DNA of 64,000 nt. It comes from Burkholderia guangdongensis. Its GTDB lineage: Bacteria; Pseudomonadota; Gammaproteobacteria; Burkholderiales; Burkholderiaceae. This document shows positions 17,025-25,594 of the stretch, piece by piece. Numbering within the stretch: position 1 is the stretch's first letter; each line of letters opens with the position of its first letter. Below the pieces are notes generated by a model. The model had not been told where the DNA came from and did no database searches. It saw only the letters and a program-made list of their open reading frames with translations. The position numbers were made by a program, and so were the translations under genes. Location: positions 124,001 to 188,000 of the forward strand of contig NZ_JACBNX010000006.1 of NCBI RefSeq assembly GCF_013403875.1, written 5' to 3'.

Positions 17025-17627
17025 ATGTCCTATCCGTCGCTCGCCACCGGCATCCTGCTTGCCGCCGGACTGGGCCAGCGCTTCGATCCGAGCGGCCGGC
17101 ACAGCAAGCTGCTCGCCCTGCTCCCCGACGGCACGCCGATTGCGGTCGCGGCCGCCCGGCGCCTCGCGGCGGCCACCGCCAACGTGATCGCCGTCGTCCG
17201 CCCCGGCGCGGAAACGCTCGCGATGCGGCTGAACGAAGCCGGCTGCCAGGTCGTCTACGCGCCCGACGCGCTGCGCGGGATGGGCGCGAGCCTCGCCGCC
17301 GGCATCCGCGCGAGCAGCAACGCGAACCGCTGGATCGTCGCGCTCGGCGACATGCCGTGGATCGCACCGTCGACGTATGAAGCGGTCGCGCGCGCGCTCG
17401 ACGCCGACGACGCGTCGATCGTCGCGCCCGCCTATCGCGGCACGCGCGGCCATCCGGTCGGCTTCGCGAGCCGCCATTACGACGCGCTCGCGGCGCTCGA
17501 CGGCGACGCCGGCGCCCGCGCGCTGTTCGCGCACGCGCCGGTCAGGCTGCTCGACATCGACGACCCGGCGATCCTGCGCGACGTCGACACGCCGGCCGAC
17601 CTCGCGGCCGCGCACCACGGACGCTGA
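17025..17627 (+). CDS. mocA: Molybdenum cofactor nucleotidyltransferase, MocA/MobA-like
   Basis: A 200-residue Rossmann-type nucleotidyltransferase. It has the NTP-binding opening ILLAAGLGQRF followed by HSKLL, an Asp in ALGDMPWI that binds metal, and the substrate loop GTRGHPVGF typical of the MocA/MobA/PucB group. MocA attaches CMP to molybdopterin, giving the MCD cofactor used by xanthine-dehydrogenase-family enzymes. Just such an enzyme is encoded 1.5 kb downstream, so the two probably work together. The ATG at 17025 is chosen from the family start; the ORF is open further upstream. Confidence 0.85.
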   Translation: MSYPSLATGILLAAGLGQRFDPSGRHSKLLALLPDGTPIAVAAARRLAAATANVIAVVRPGAETLAMRLNEAGCQVVYAPDALRGMGASLAAGIRASSNANRWIVALGDMPWIAPSTYEAVARALDADDASIVAPAYRGTRGHPVGFASRHYDALAALDGDAGARALFAHAPVRLLDIDDPAILRDVDTPADLAAAHHGR

Positions 17628-17780
17628 GCGCCGCGCCCGCGAACCCATGCCGCGGTGCCGCAGCCGCCGTGCCCGGTGCCGGCAGCGGCCGCAAACGCGC
17701 GGCAAACGCATGCCTGATTGCCTATAAAGGAGAATGCGCCGTCGCATCGCGCGACGGCCGGACGACCTCGCGAGCCCGCC

Positions 17781-17924
17781 ATGTTCGACCACACGACCCC
17801 GCTGCCCGAACCGCCGGCGGATCCGACCCGTGATCCGGAAGGCGATCCGCTCACGCCACCGTCGCCGGGCCATCACGACAATCCGCAGCAGCCGGAGGGG
17901 CCACCGAGCAAGGATCCGGTTTAG
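17781..17924 (+). CDS. Small proline/acid-rich hypothetical protein
   Basis: A possible 47-residue protein (MFDHTTPLPEPPADPTRDPE...) that is about one third proline and strongly acidic, with no hydrophobic segment. Short Pro/Asp-rich ORFs like this recur in Burkholderia genomes as unnamed hypotheticals. An aaggaga lies about 50 nt upstream of the ATG, too far to be its ribosome binding site. It could equally be non-coding sequence between mocA and the convergent araC gene. Confidence 0.35.
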   Translation: MFDHTTPLPEPPADPTRDPEGDPLTPPSPGHHDNPQQPEGPPSKDPV

Positions 17925-17981
17925 CCGCAGCGAGCGCGCCTGCCGCCCACGCTCGCGCGGCGAACGTCCGACAGCGCCCGC

Positions 17982-18935
17982 CTATCGCCGCGCGACTTCC
18001 TCGCGCGGCATCCCGCCGGCCCAGTCGTTGCGCAATAGATGCACGACATCGCGCAGCGGCGGCGCGCCGAACAGCCGGCTGTACTCGCGGCTGAACTGCG
18101 ACGCGCTTTCGTACCCGACCCGCGCGGCGACCGACGCGACGTCGCCCGCGTGCCCGAGCAGCAGCCGGCGCGCCTCGTGCAGCCGAAGCTGCTTCTGGTA
18201 TTGCAGCGGGCTCAGCGTCGTCACGTTCTTGAAGTGATGGTGCAGCGACGACACGCTCATGTTGACGACCTGCGCGAGCGTCTCGACGCGCATCGGCTCC
18301 GCGTAGTGATCGCGGATCCATTCGATCGCGCGCGCGATCCGGTTCGTCTGGCTGCCCGCGACGGCCATGTACCGCAGCCGCGTGCCGTGCTCGCTCGTCA
18401 TCAGCCGGTACAGCAGTTCCTTCTCGACGAGCGGCGCGAGGATCGGGATATCGGCCGGCGTTTCGAGCAACCGCGCAAGCCGCAGCGTCGCGTCGAGCAC
18501 CGTCGGTGTCACGTCGGCGACCGCGATCCCCTCGCCTTCCGCCATCGCGCCCGGCTCCGGCAGCCGCATTTCGGCCGCGAGCTCGACGATCCGCTGGGGA
18601 TCGAGCGCGAGCACCACGCACAGGTACGGCGCGTCCGGCGACGCCTTCGTCACGCGCGACATCATCGGCAAGTCGACCGACGCGATCAGGCAACGCCGGT
18701 CGTCGTATTCGTATGCGTGCCCCGCGACCATCACGCGCTTCGCGCCCTGTGCGGCGAGCACGAACGCCGCATGCGTGATCCCGCAGCCGAGGTCGACCGG
18801 CTGCGAGTACTTATAGAACGACAGCGACGCAATCGCCGTTCGATGCACGCCGTCGACCGGCGCGAAGCGGCCGATCAGCGCCGCCAGCTCGCGCTGCGCG
18901 GGCTCGCGCGATACCGCCATCTCGGTCATGTCCAT
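17982..18935 (-). CDS. AraC-family transcriptional regulator with AraC_N domain
   Basis: A 317-residue protein with an N-terminal cupin-like AraC_N/YqhC domain (about 20-190: FYKYSQPVDLGCGITHAAFVLAAQGAKRV...) and a C-terminal double HTH (about 210-310: IRDHYAEPMRVETLAQVVNMSVSSLHHHFK and GDVASVAARVGYESASQFSREYSRLFG). It is divergent from the iorA/iorB-like genes with 197 bp between starts, so it probably activates them. An earlier start at 18983 is possible; the ATG at 18935 opens MDMTEMAV. Confidence 0.88.
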   Translation of the reverse strand: MDMTEMAVSREPAQRELAALIGRFAPVDGVHRTAIASLSFYKYSQPVDLGCGITHAAFVLAAQGAKRVMVAGHAYEYDDRRCLIASVDLPMMSRVTKASPDAPYLCVVLALDPQRIVELAAEMRLPEPGAMAEGEGIAVADVTPTVLDATLRLARLLETPADIPILAPLVEKELLYRLMTSEHGTRLRYMAVAGSQTNRIARAIEWIRDHYAEPMRVETLAQVVNMSVSSLHHHFKNVTTLSPLQYQKQLRLHEARRLLLGHAGDVASVAARVGYESASQFSREYSRLFGAPPLRDVVHLLRNDWAGGMPREEVARR

Positions 18936-19132
18936 TCGGGCTTCCTCGCTCGCTTCGTCTGTCTGCCGATGCCGCGCGAGCATAAACGGAGTGCACCGCG
19001 CGCGGCGCGCATCGGCGTCGATTTGCAGGATTGTTCAAGAAATTTGCAGAATTGGGTAGACGCAATCGATTCGCGCGCGCGCACACTGCGGCCTGTCCCG
19101 GCCGCGCGCCGGGTATTCCACGGAGATCCTCC

Positions 19133-19594
19133 ATGCCCACCTCGTTTGTCCTGAACGGCAAGAACGTCACGCTCGACGTCGATCCGTCGATGCCCGTCCT
19201 CTGGGCGATTCGCGAACACACGGGCCTCACCGGCACGAAATTCGGCTGCGGAATGGCCCAGTGCGGCGCGTGCACGATCCATCTCGAAGGCCAGGCGGTG
19301 CGCTCGTGCATCCTGCCGCTCGCCGCAATCGCCGGCAAGAAGATCACGACGATCGAAGGGCTCGAAGGCAAGCCAGCGCAGGCCGTGCAGGCCGCATGGG
19401 TCAAGGTCCAGGTGCCGCAATGCGGATACTGCCAGTCCGGGCAGATCATGTCCGCGACCGCGCTGCTGCAGCAGAACGCGAAGCCGACCGACGCCGACAT
19501 CGATGCGGCGATGAACGGCAATCTCTGCCGCTGCGCGACCTATGCCCGCATCCGCGCGGCGATCCACGAAGCCGCCGACACACTGAAGGCCTGA
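19133..19594 (+). CDS. [2Fe-2S] subunit of an isoquinoline 1-oxidoreductase/aldehyde oxidase-type enzyme
   Basis: A 153-residue small subunit with two iron-sulphur sites. The plant-ferredoxin-like cluster is held by Cys39, Cys44, Cys47 and Cys59; the helical-domain cluster by Cys97, Cys100, Cys132 and Cys134 (CGYCQSGQ...LCRC). It passes electrons from the molybdenum site of the partner subunit. It lies 2 nt upstream of the large-subunit gene. There is no FAD subunit, as in IorAB-type enzymes that feed electrons to cytochromes. Confidence 0.93.
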   Translation: MPTSFVLNGKNVTLDVDPSMPVLWAIREHTGLTGTKFGCGMAQCGACTIHLEGQAVRSCILPLAAIAGKKITTIEGLEGKPAQAVQAAWVKVQVPQCGYCQSGQIMSATALLQQNAKPTDADIDAAMNGNLCRCATYARIRAAIHEAADTLKA

Positions 19595-19596
19595 CC

Positions 19597-21804
19597 ATGA
19601 CCACTGAATTCGATACCCCGAATGCGGTGCGTCCGTCGCGCCGCACGTTTCTGAAGGCAGCCGGCGCGGGCGCGGTCGCGCTCACGATCGGCTTCGACTG
19701 GTTCGGCCCCGGCCGGCGCGCGGTCGCCGCGACCGCGCCCGACGCGGCGTTCGCGCCGAATGCGTTCCTGCGCGTTGCGCCGGACGGCAGCGTGACCGTG
19801 ATCGCGAAGCACGTCGAGGTCGGCCAGGGCGCTTACACCGGCCTCGCGACGATCGTCGCGGAAGAACTCGACGCCGACTGGTCGAGCGTGCGCGTCGAGA
19901 GCGCGCCCGCCGATGCGACGCGCTACGCGAACCTCGCGTTCGGCAAGATCCAGGGCACCGGCGGCAGCACCGCGATGGCGAACTCGTGGCAGCAGTTGCG
20001 CGAGGCCGGCGCGAAGGCGCGCGCGATGCTCGTGTCGGCGGCCGCCGCGCAGTGGCACGTGCCGACCGACCAGCTGACGACGCGCGACGGCTTCGTCGAG
20101 CACGCGGCGAGCGGCAAGCGCATAAGCTACGGCGCGCTCGTGCCGGCCGCCGCGAAGCTGCCGGTGCCGGACAAGGTCGCGCTGAAGTCGCCCGCCGAGT
20201 TCCGGCTGATCGGACACCCGATCCCGCGCGTCGACGCCCCCGCGAAATCGAACGGCACCGCGCAGTACACGCTCGACATGCATTTTCCCGGGATGCTCGT
20301 CGCGGTGATGCAGCGTCCGCCGCGCTTCGGCGCAACCGTGAAGTCGTTCGACGCGACGGCCGCGAAGGCCGTGCCGGGCGTCGTGAACGTCGTGCAGGTG
20401 CCGCACGGCGTCGCAGTCGTCGCCACCGGTTTCTGGGCCGCGAAGCAGGGCCGCGACGCGCTGAAGGTCGAATGGGACGACACGCACGCCGAGAAGCGCA
20501 GCTCCGACGCGATCATGCGTGAATACCGGCAGCTCGCCGGGACGCCAGGCCTGCCCGCGCGCAAGGACGGCGACGCGGCCGCCGCGATCGCCGGCGCCGC
20601 GCGCAAGATCAGCGCGTCGTACGAATTCCCGTATCTCGCGCACGCACCGATGGAGCCGCTCGACACGGTCGTCAAGCTGAGCGCCGACAGTTGCGAGATC
20701 TGGAACGGCGACCAGTTCCAGACCGTCGACCAGGGCAACGCCGCGCAGGCCGCCGGGCTCAAGCCGGAGCAGGTGCGGATCCACACGCTGTACGCGGGCG
20801 GCAGCTTCGGCCGGCGCGCGAACGCGTGGTCCGACTACGTGGTCGAGGCGGTGTCGATCGCGAAGGCGCTCGGCGCGAACGGCACGCCGATCAAGCTGCA
20901 GTGGACGCGCGAGGACGACATCACCGGCGGCTTCTACCGGCCGATGTACTTCCACCGCCTCGAGGCGGGCCTGACCAAGGACGGCAAGCTCGTCGGCTGG
21001 CATCACCACATCGTCGGCCAGTCGATCCTCGCGGGCACGCCGTTCGAGCCGGTGATGGTCAAGAACGGGGTCGACTCGACGTCGGTCGAGGGCGCCGCGA
21101 ACATCCGCTACGCGATACCGAACGTGTCGGTCGAGCTGACCACCGCGAAATCGAGCGTGCCGGTGCTGTGGTGGCGCGTCGTCGGCAGCTCGCACACCGC
21201 GTACGCGGTCGAGGCGTTCATCGACGAGGCCGCGCACGCGGCGGGCAAGGATCCGTACGAATTCCGCCGTGGCCTGCTCGACCACGCGCCGCGCCTGAAG
21301 GGCGTGCTCGATCTCGCCGCGCAGAAGGCCGGCTGGAATCCGGCGAAGCCGCTGCCGAAGGGCCGCGGCCGCGGGATCGCGGTCGCCGAGGCGTTCAACA
21401 CGTATGTCGCGCAGGTCGCCGAGGTGAGCGTCGACAGCGACGGCCAGGTGAAGGTCGATCGCGTCGTTTGCGCGGTCGACTGCGGGATCGCGATCAATCC
21501 TGACATCGTCGTCGCGCAGATGGAGGGCGGCATCGGCTTCGGGCTCGGCGCGATCCTGCACAGCGCAATCACGCTGAAGGACGGCCAGGTCGAGCAGCGC
21601 AACTTCGACGGCTATCACGTGCTGCGGATGGCCGAGATGCCGAAGGTCGAGGTGCATGTCGTGGCGTCCGGCGAAGCGCCGACGGGCGTCGGCGAGCCCG
21701 GCGTCGCGCCGATCGGGCCGGCGGTCGCGAACGCGGTGTTCGCGGCGACCGGCAAGCGCCATTACGTGCTGCCGTTCGACGCCGACGGCGCGAAACAGGC
21801 CTGA
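19597..21804 (+). CDS. Molybdopterin-binding subunit of an IorB-type oxidoreductase, TAT-exported
   Basis: A 735-residue subunit beginning with a twin-arginine signal ([18 protein letters not shown]), so the complex is probably folded in the cytosol and exported. It has the molybdopterin-binding features of the xanthine dehydrogenase superfamily: [31 protein letters not shown], and the C-terminal [13 protein letters not shown] whose Glu700 is the expected catalytic base. IorB/aldehyde dehydrogenase members hydroxylate N-heterocycles or oxidise aldehydes; the substrate is not visible here. MocA, upstream, would supply the cytosine-dinucleotide cofactor. Confidence 0.92.
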   Translation: MTTEFDTPNAVRPSRRTFLKAAGAGAVALTIGFDWFGPGRRAVAATAPDAAFAPNAFLRVAPDGSVTVIAKHVEVGQGAYTGLATIVAEELDADWSSVRVESAPADATRYANLAFGKIQGTGGSTAMANSWQQLREAGAKARAMLVSAAAAQWHVPTDQLTTRDGFVEHAASGKRISYGALVPAAAKLPVPDKVALKSPAEFRLIGHPIPRVDAPAKSNGTAQYTLDMHFPGMLVAVMQRPPRFGATVKSFDATAAKAVPGVVNVVQVPHGVAVVATGFWAAKQGRDALKVEWDDTHAEKRSSDAIMREYRQLAGTPGLPARKDGDAAAAIAGAARKISASYEFPYLAHAPMEPLDTVVKLSADSCEIWNGDQFQTVDQGNAAQAAGLKPEQVRIHTLYAGGSFGRRANAWSDYVVEAVSIAKALGANGTPIKLQWTREDDITGGFYRPMYFHRLEAGLTKDGKLVGWHHHIVGQSILAGTPFEPVMVKNGVDSTSVEGAANIRYAIPNVSVELTTAKSSVPVLWWRVVGSSHTAYAVEAFIDEAAHAAGKDPYEFRRGLLDHAPRLKGVLDLAAQKAGWNPAKPLPKGRGRGIAVAEAFNTYVAQVAEVSVDSDGQVKVDRVVCAVDCGIAINPDIVVAQMEGGIGFGLGAILHSAITLKDGQVEQRNFDGYHVLRMAEMPKVEVHVVASGEAPTGVGEPGVAPIGPAVANAVFAATGKRHYVLPFDADGAKQA

Positions 21805-21868
21805 CGACCGGCGGGCCGGAACGGGGGTGCATACGCCCTGCTCCGGCCCTGTTTCTCCGCGTACGCAA

Positions 21869-21889
21869 ACGTTACGTCAGACGTAACGT
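21869..21889. promoter_or_regulatory. Inverted repeat acgttacg-tcaga-cgtaacgt
   Basis: Perfect 8-bp arms with a 5-nt spacer. A third half-site-like gctacgtaac lies at 21901-21910. It is located between the molybdenum enzyme and the orphan winged-helix gene, 232 bp upstream of the latter. It is a plausible binding site for a dimeric regulator. Confidence 0.45.
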
Positions 21890-22120
21890 CGCGTGCGGAT
21901 GCTACGTAACAATCCTTCAGCGACGTTCGATCCCCTTTATATCGCCGCCTCCGCCCGCCGCCGCCGTCCGTAAAAATCCTTTTGTATTCAAGACTCGCAT
22001 GAACGGCCGCCGGCCGCGCGTTGCACCCGCGTCCGCTTTACACCCCTGGCATCAGGGTGGCCCGGAATTTGCTCGTAATACCTCGCACAAACCAAGCATC
22101 CAAGAAACGCGAGGGCTAAC

Positions 22121-22525
22121 ATGGATTGCAAATACTTATACATCGACAACATAAAAATCAACTTCGTGCGCCGCTCGGTCGAGATCGACGACTCGCTGAT
22201 CGAGATCACGCCGCGCGAATTCGATGTCATCGAGTTCCTGCTCGACAACATGAACAAGATCGTGCCGCGGCAGGCAATCCAGGAAGCGGTCTGGGGGCGT
22301 GAGCTCGGCGTGTCGTCGCGCACGCTCGACACGCATATTTCGCGCATCCGCTCGAAGCTGCGTCTGGACGACGACAAGAACATGCGGATCATCCCGGTCT
22401 ACGCGGTCGGCTATCGGCTCGTGCTGTTCGGCGCCGCGATGACGCACGTCGAGCGCCACGAGCCGGCGCCGGTCGCGCGCAGCAGCGTGACACGGCACGA
22501 GATCACGGCGGCCGAGTACGTCTGA
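22121..22525 (+). CDS. Orphan OmpR/PhoB-type winged-helix DNA-binding protein without a receiver domain
   Basis: A 134-residue protein whose first 105 residues are a Trans_reg_C domain: an N-terminal beta sheet (YIDNIKINFVRRSVEIDDSLIEITPREFDVIEFLLDN), the recognition helix SSRTLDTHISRIRSKL, and a wing IIPVYAVGYRLV. The CheY-like receiver that normally precedes this domain is absent, and there is no transmembrane segment of the ToxR/CadC type. The roughly 30-residue C-terminal tail is unique. It is preceded by a 316-bp intergenic region with an inverted repeat. Activity cannot be controlled by ordinary phosphorylation; level control or a protein partner is more likely. Confidence 0.8.
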   Translation: MDCKYLYIDNIKINFVRRSVEIDDSLIEITPREFDVIEFLLDNMNKIVPRQAIQEAVWGRELGVSSRTLDTHISRIRSKLRLDDDKNMRIIPVYAVGYRLVLFGAAMTHVERHEPAPVARSSVTRHEITAAEYV

Positions 22526-22622
22526 CGGCAGGATCGTGGCGAGATAGCTCGCGCGGCGCGCACGGAGGGTGAACGGCGCGCGCCGCGTGATTCACGCCAC
22601 GCGCACCATGACGGCGGAGGTT

Positions 22623-24266
22623 TTACTTGAAGAACGTCATCTGCACGACCTTGAAGATCACAAGGCCGACCGCGATCACCAGATAGCCGCGCAGCACGCC
22701 CATCCAGATCCGCGTCGCGAGCGTCATCTTCTGCGGCGCGAGCGTGTCGAGCGGCGGCATGCGCCACGTGTCGCGCAGCGCGCGGTCGACGCCCGCGTCG
22801 GTTTTCTCGCCGCGGCGCAGCAGCATCGTGGCCGCGTAGCCGACGACCGCGAGCGCGGTGCCGCCGACGAGCACCTCGATGATCGTCTCGCCGCTGATGT
22901 CCGGATACATCACCGACGCGGTCAGGATGATCGACAGCATCACCAGCACCCAGATCACCGCGCCCGTGAACAGGTTCAGCTTCTTCGAGTTGACCCACGG
23001 GCCGAGCACCGTCTTGTCGTTGCAGAGCAGCAGCAGGAACACCGTCGCGCTCGGCAGCAGCACGCCGGCCAGCGTCTGCACCGCTTCGGTCAGCAGGCCG
23101 AGCGGGCTGCCCGGGATCAGCACGATCGCGGCCGCGAGCGCGACGATCCCGAAGTACACGAGATAGAAGCCCTTCGCGTCGGACACGCCGCGATGCAGCG
23201 AGTGGCGGATCTTGAACACGTCGCCGATCGCGTACGCGGTCGCGAGCGACACCGCCGCCGCGCCGATGATGCTCGCGTCGAGCAGGCCGACCGCGAACAG
23301 CGTCGCGCTCGTACGGCCCGCGTACTTCTCGAGGCCGGCGATGATGCCGCCCGCATCGGTGAAGTTGCCGAATTCCGGATGACCCTGGAACAACGCGGCG
23401 CTGAAGCCGATCATCGCGACCGCGCCGATCAGCACGAATACGATGCCGATCCACAGGTCCGCCTTCTCGTACTTCATGAAGCGCGGCGTGATGCGCTTGT
23501 CGATCACGTAGCTCTGCTGGAAGAACAGCTGCCACGGCGCGACCGTCGTGCCGACGATGCCGATCACGAGCAGCATCACGTCAGCCAGCTTCGCGTGCGC
23601 GGGCCAGTTCGGCACGAAGAAATCGCGCGACATCTGCGAGACGGGCGGATGGATCGCGACGAGCACCGGCACGAGCACGAGGCTCAGCACGCAGAGCACG
23701 ACCGCGAACCGCTCGAAGCGCCTGAAATCGCCGGTACTGACCGCGGCCATCGTCAGCGCGGCGGCAATGCAGACGCCCGCGACCTTCGGCATTCCGAAGA
23801 AATCGAGCACGAACGTGATGCCGATGAACTCGGTGACGATCGTCAGCGCGTTCAGGATGAACAGGTCGACGACGCTGAACGCGCCCCAGAACTTGCCGAA
23901 GCGCTCGAAGATCAGGCGTGCGTGGCCGACGCCGGTGACCGCGCCGAGACGCAGCACCATCTCCTGGTTCACGTACAGCACGGGCACGAGCAGCAGCATC
24001 GTCCACAGCAGCGTCGTGCCGTAGTTCTGGCCCGCTTGCGTGTAGGTGCCGAATGCGCCGGCGTCGTTGTCGCCGACCATCACGATCAGGCCGGGCCCGA
24101 GGATCGCGAGCAGCGTGCGAAAGCGCGCCCACCAGGTGTTGCGCGGCGCGGTGTCGTGGTGCGCGATCGAACCGAACGCGCCGCGGATGTCGCCGACGTG
24201 CGCTTCGTCGAGGACGGCGCTGCGCGGTGCGGCGATTGGTGGAGAAACGTTGGATGGCGTGGACAT
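22623..24266 (-). CDS. Nramp-family divalent metal transporter with altered metal-site motifs
   Basis: A 547-residue inner membrane protein with about 11-12 TM helices and a 45-residue hydrophilic N terminus. The fold is Nramp (GPGLIVMVGDNDAGAFGTYTQAGQ in TM1). But the canonical TM1 DPGN is replaced by a DND/AG arrangement (Asp66, Asn67, Asp68), and the TM6 MPH by Ala243-Pro244-Trp245. Loss of the TM6 Met is known in Nramp-related transporters that carry Mg2+, so Mn2+/Fe2+ specificity should not be assumed. It is preceded by a leader of roughly 740 nt containing short ORFs, which hints at control of translation or attenuation. Confidence 0.85.
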   Translation of the reverse strand: MSTPSNVSPPIAAPRSAVLDEAHVGDIRGAFGSIAHHDTAPRNTWWARFRTLLAILGPGLIVMVGDNDAGAFGTYTQAGQNYGTTLLWTMLLLVPVLYVNQEMVLRLGAVTGVGHARLIFERFGKFWGAFSVVDLFILNALTIVTEFIGITFVLDFFGMPKVAGVCIAAALTMAAVSTGDFRRFERFAVVLCVLSLVLVPVLVAIHPPVSQMSRDFFVPNWPAHAKLADVMLLVIGIVGTTVAPWQLFFQQSYVIDKRITPRFMKYEKADLWIGIVFVLIGAVAMIGFSAALFQGHPEFGNFTDAGGIIAGLEKYAGRTSATLFAVGLLDASIIGAAAVSLATAYAIGDVFKIRHSLHRGVSDAKGFYLVYFGIVALAAAIVLIPGSPLGLLTEAVQTLAGVLLPSATVFLLLLCNDKTVLGPWVNSKKLNLFTGAVIWVLVMLSIILTASVMYPDISGETIIEVLVGGTALAVVGYAATMLLRRGEKTDAGVDRALRDTWRMPPLDTLAPQKMTLATRIWMGVLRGYLVIAVGLVIFKVVQMTFFK

Positions 24267-24380
24267 GTCGTATTCCGTATTGCTAAAGGTTATCGATCAA
24301 GCGCCGGCCCTCGGTATATGCACGCGTGGCGACCGCCTGCGGGCGGCCGCGCTTGCCTATGCCGAGGCACGCTCGGTGGT

Positions 24381-24518
24381 TCAGGAAATAAAGGATTTCA
24401 ACTGGCGCAGGAAACGGACGAGCGCCGGCTGACGGGAATCGAGCGCCAGCATGTGGTTGTAATGCGCGCGCGATTCGTTGACTTGCGGGAGTTGCGACAG
24501 CAGAAGGCCGAAATTCAT
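24381..24518 (-). CDS. Small 45-residue leader ORF upstream of the Nramp-like gene
   Basis: An ATG at 24518, preceded by ggag at 7-nt spacing, opens a 45-codon ORF (MNFGLLLSQLPQVNESRAHY...LKSFIS). It ends 114 nt before the transporter start. It has no recognised family and no clear TM segment. Its position on the transporter's transcript and its good ribosome binding site suggest it is translated. Just after its stop the RNA can form hairpins (ccgag/ctcgg and cggccgcc/ggcggtcg). Whether it acts as a peptide or only through its translation cannot be told. Confidence 0.5.
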   Translation of the reverse strand: MNFGLLLSQLPQVNESRAHYNHMLALDSRQPALVRFLRQLKSFIS

Positions 24519-24602
24519 GATCTTGCTCCGGGCGGCGGCACGATGAGTTCGCCGCGTTGCTGGTCACGGGCCAATCCGGAACATCGAGCCCTGTCGGGCT
24601 AT

Positions 24603-24683
24603 TTATTCGGCTGGATTATCCTCGCGACCCAAAGTTGGTGAAAGGGTCAGGCGGCATAAGGGATAACTGTCACTGTCAGTCAT
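24603..24683 (-). CDS. 26-residue acid/proline-containing leader peptide
   Basis: An ATG at 24683 with a strong aggag site (6-nt spacing) opens a 26-codon ORF beginning MTDSDSYP and ending REDNPAE. The mix of Asp/Glu and Pro resembles leader peptides of Mg2+ transporter genes, whose acid- and proline-rich codons destabilise ribosomes at low Mg2+. It lies inside the long 5' leader of the Nramp-like gene. A 7-codon mini-ORF (24685-24708, MTVTNRS) stops 1 nt before this start, which could couple translation. The function is inferred. Confidence 0.5.
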   Translation of the reverse strand: MTDSDSYPLCRLTLSPTLGREDNPAE

Positions 24684-25009
24684 GTCAGCTCCTGTTCGTC
24701 ACGGTCATGAGCGCCGCGCGGACAAGGCCGTGCGTGCGCTGGCCTGCGAACAGGCGTGCGCATGCGCGGCCGCGAACCGGGCGGCGGCGAAGCCGAATCG
24801 AGCGTGCGCGAACGTGCGGCGCAATACAGCGCGATAGGGCGCAAATCAAGGGTGCACGAGGAGTGTTACTGCGAGAACTGCTGCGCGCACCGTCTGCCTG
24901 AATGCAGACGGCGGCTTAAGAGAGGCGCGGACGTCTGTCGCTCAGGCGGAAATTTCAGTCGAAGATCGACTACTGCAAGCGTCCAAGGCATCTGCCCCAT
25001 TTGTGAAGA
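24684..25009 (-). other. 5' part of the long leader RNA of the Nramp-like transporter
   Basis: There is no convincing gene on either strand. If transcription starts near 25009 this is untranslated leader. It contains an 8-bp perfect hairpin ccgtctgc/gcagacgg (24890-24897 and 24904-24911) and a ggcatct/agatgcc pair close to the 5' end. It does not match a riboswitch class that I can recognise by eye. Confidence 0.4.
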
Positions 25010-25015
25010 TGCCGG

Positions 25016-25045
25016 ATTCTAGTGACCGGTCAGAACCAAAGTCAA
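25016..25045 (-). promoter_or_regulatory. Sigma70-type promoter driving the Nramp leader transcript
   Basis: Read leftward: TTGACT (25045-25040), an 18-bp spacer, TAGAAT (25021-25016). Five of six bases match consensus in each box. The start site would be near 25009, about 740 nt before the transporter ATG. Confidence 0.65.
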
Positions 25046-25284
25046 CCCCGGAACACCCGCGTTCGCGAAAAATTTTTCGATGTTTCGGACACTGAAAGTT
25101 TTGGCTCCGGCAGTCCGGGCCCGAACCTTACACGTGTGGCGCGCACGCCACTCCCGCGCGACTTTTCCGCCGGCCGAAACGCGCGATGGAGGGTGGTTCG
25201 CGGCGGCTAACGCGGCCCGGTTGCGGCCCGGTCGCGGCTCAATTGCCGCGCCGTGACGGCTCCGCATCTTTATGCATTTTTTAC

Positions 25285-25314
25285 TTGCACCGCCGCAAAA
25301 GCCGCGACTACAAT
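25285..25314 (+). promoter_or_regulatory. Sigma70-type promoter upstream of the OprB transcript
   Basis: TTGCAC (25285-25290), an 18-bp spacer, TACAAT (25309-25314), with five of six bases matching consensus at the -10. It is followed 20-30 nt later by a gaggag ribosome binding site and a short GTG-started ORF. Confidence 0.65.
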
Positions 25315-25343
25315 CCGCCGCAATTCAACAGAGGAGTCCTTTC

Positions 25344-25409
25344 GTGGACACGTACCCTAGTAGTGGCAGTTCGATGCCGGCACACGCCGGCCACCGTATC
25401 GCGAGATAG
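25344..25409 (+). CDS. 21-residue leader ORF behind the OprB promoter
   Basis: The GTG at 25344 is preceded by gaggag with 7-nt spacing. It opens a 21-codon ORF (VDTYPSSGSSMPAHAGHRIAR), followed by a GC-rich leader that can form gccgg/ccggc hairpins. It is positioned just after a good promoter and 185 nt before the next ORF. It could be a regulatory leader peptide; there is no direct evidence of translation beyond the ribosome binding site. Confidence 0.4.
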   Translation: MDTYPSSGSSMPAHAGHRIAR

Positions 25410-25594
25410 CCGCCAGGGTCACTCCTTAGCCGCTGACTCGCACCGATCGGGTTAGCGCGCTTCTCTCCGGGCCGGCCATCGCCGGCTCGTCCGTTGCACG
25501 CTCCGTCACGTTTCAATCGTCGATCGCAGGCCGCACCGCGCGCCTCGGATCGTTCACGTCGTTCGGCTTCGCCGGACCGGACGGGAGCTTCGTC

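Noticed and set aside
24690..25009. Leader of the Nramp gene as a yybP-ykoY manganese riboswitch or an M-box.
   Set aside because: The conserved core motifs of those classes were not found by eye; left as an unclassified leader.
24756..25022. Possible 88-residue Cys-rich rightward protein (YCENCC...CPIC).
   Set aside because: No family match, weak start, and it lies opposite the leader of the Nramp-like transcript; treated as non-coding.
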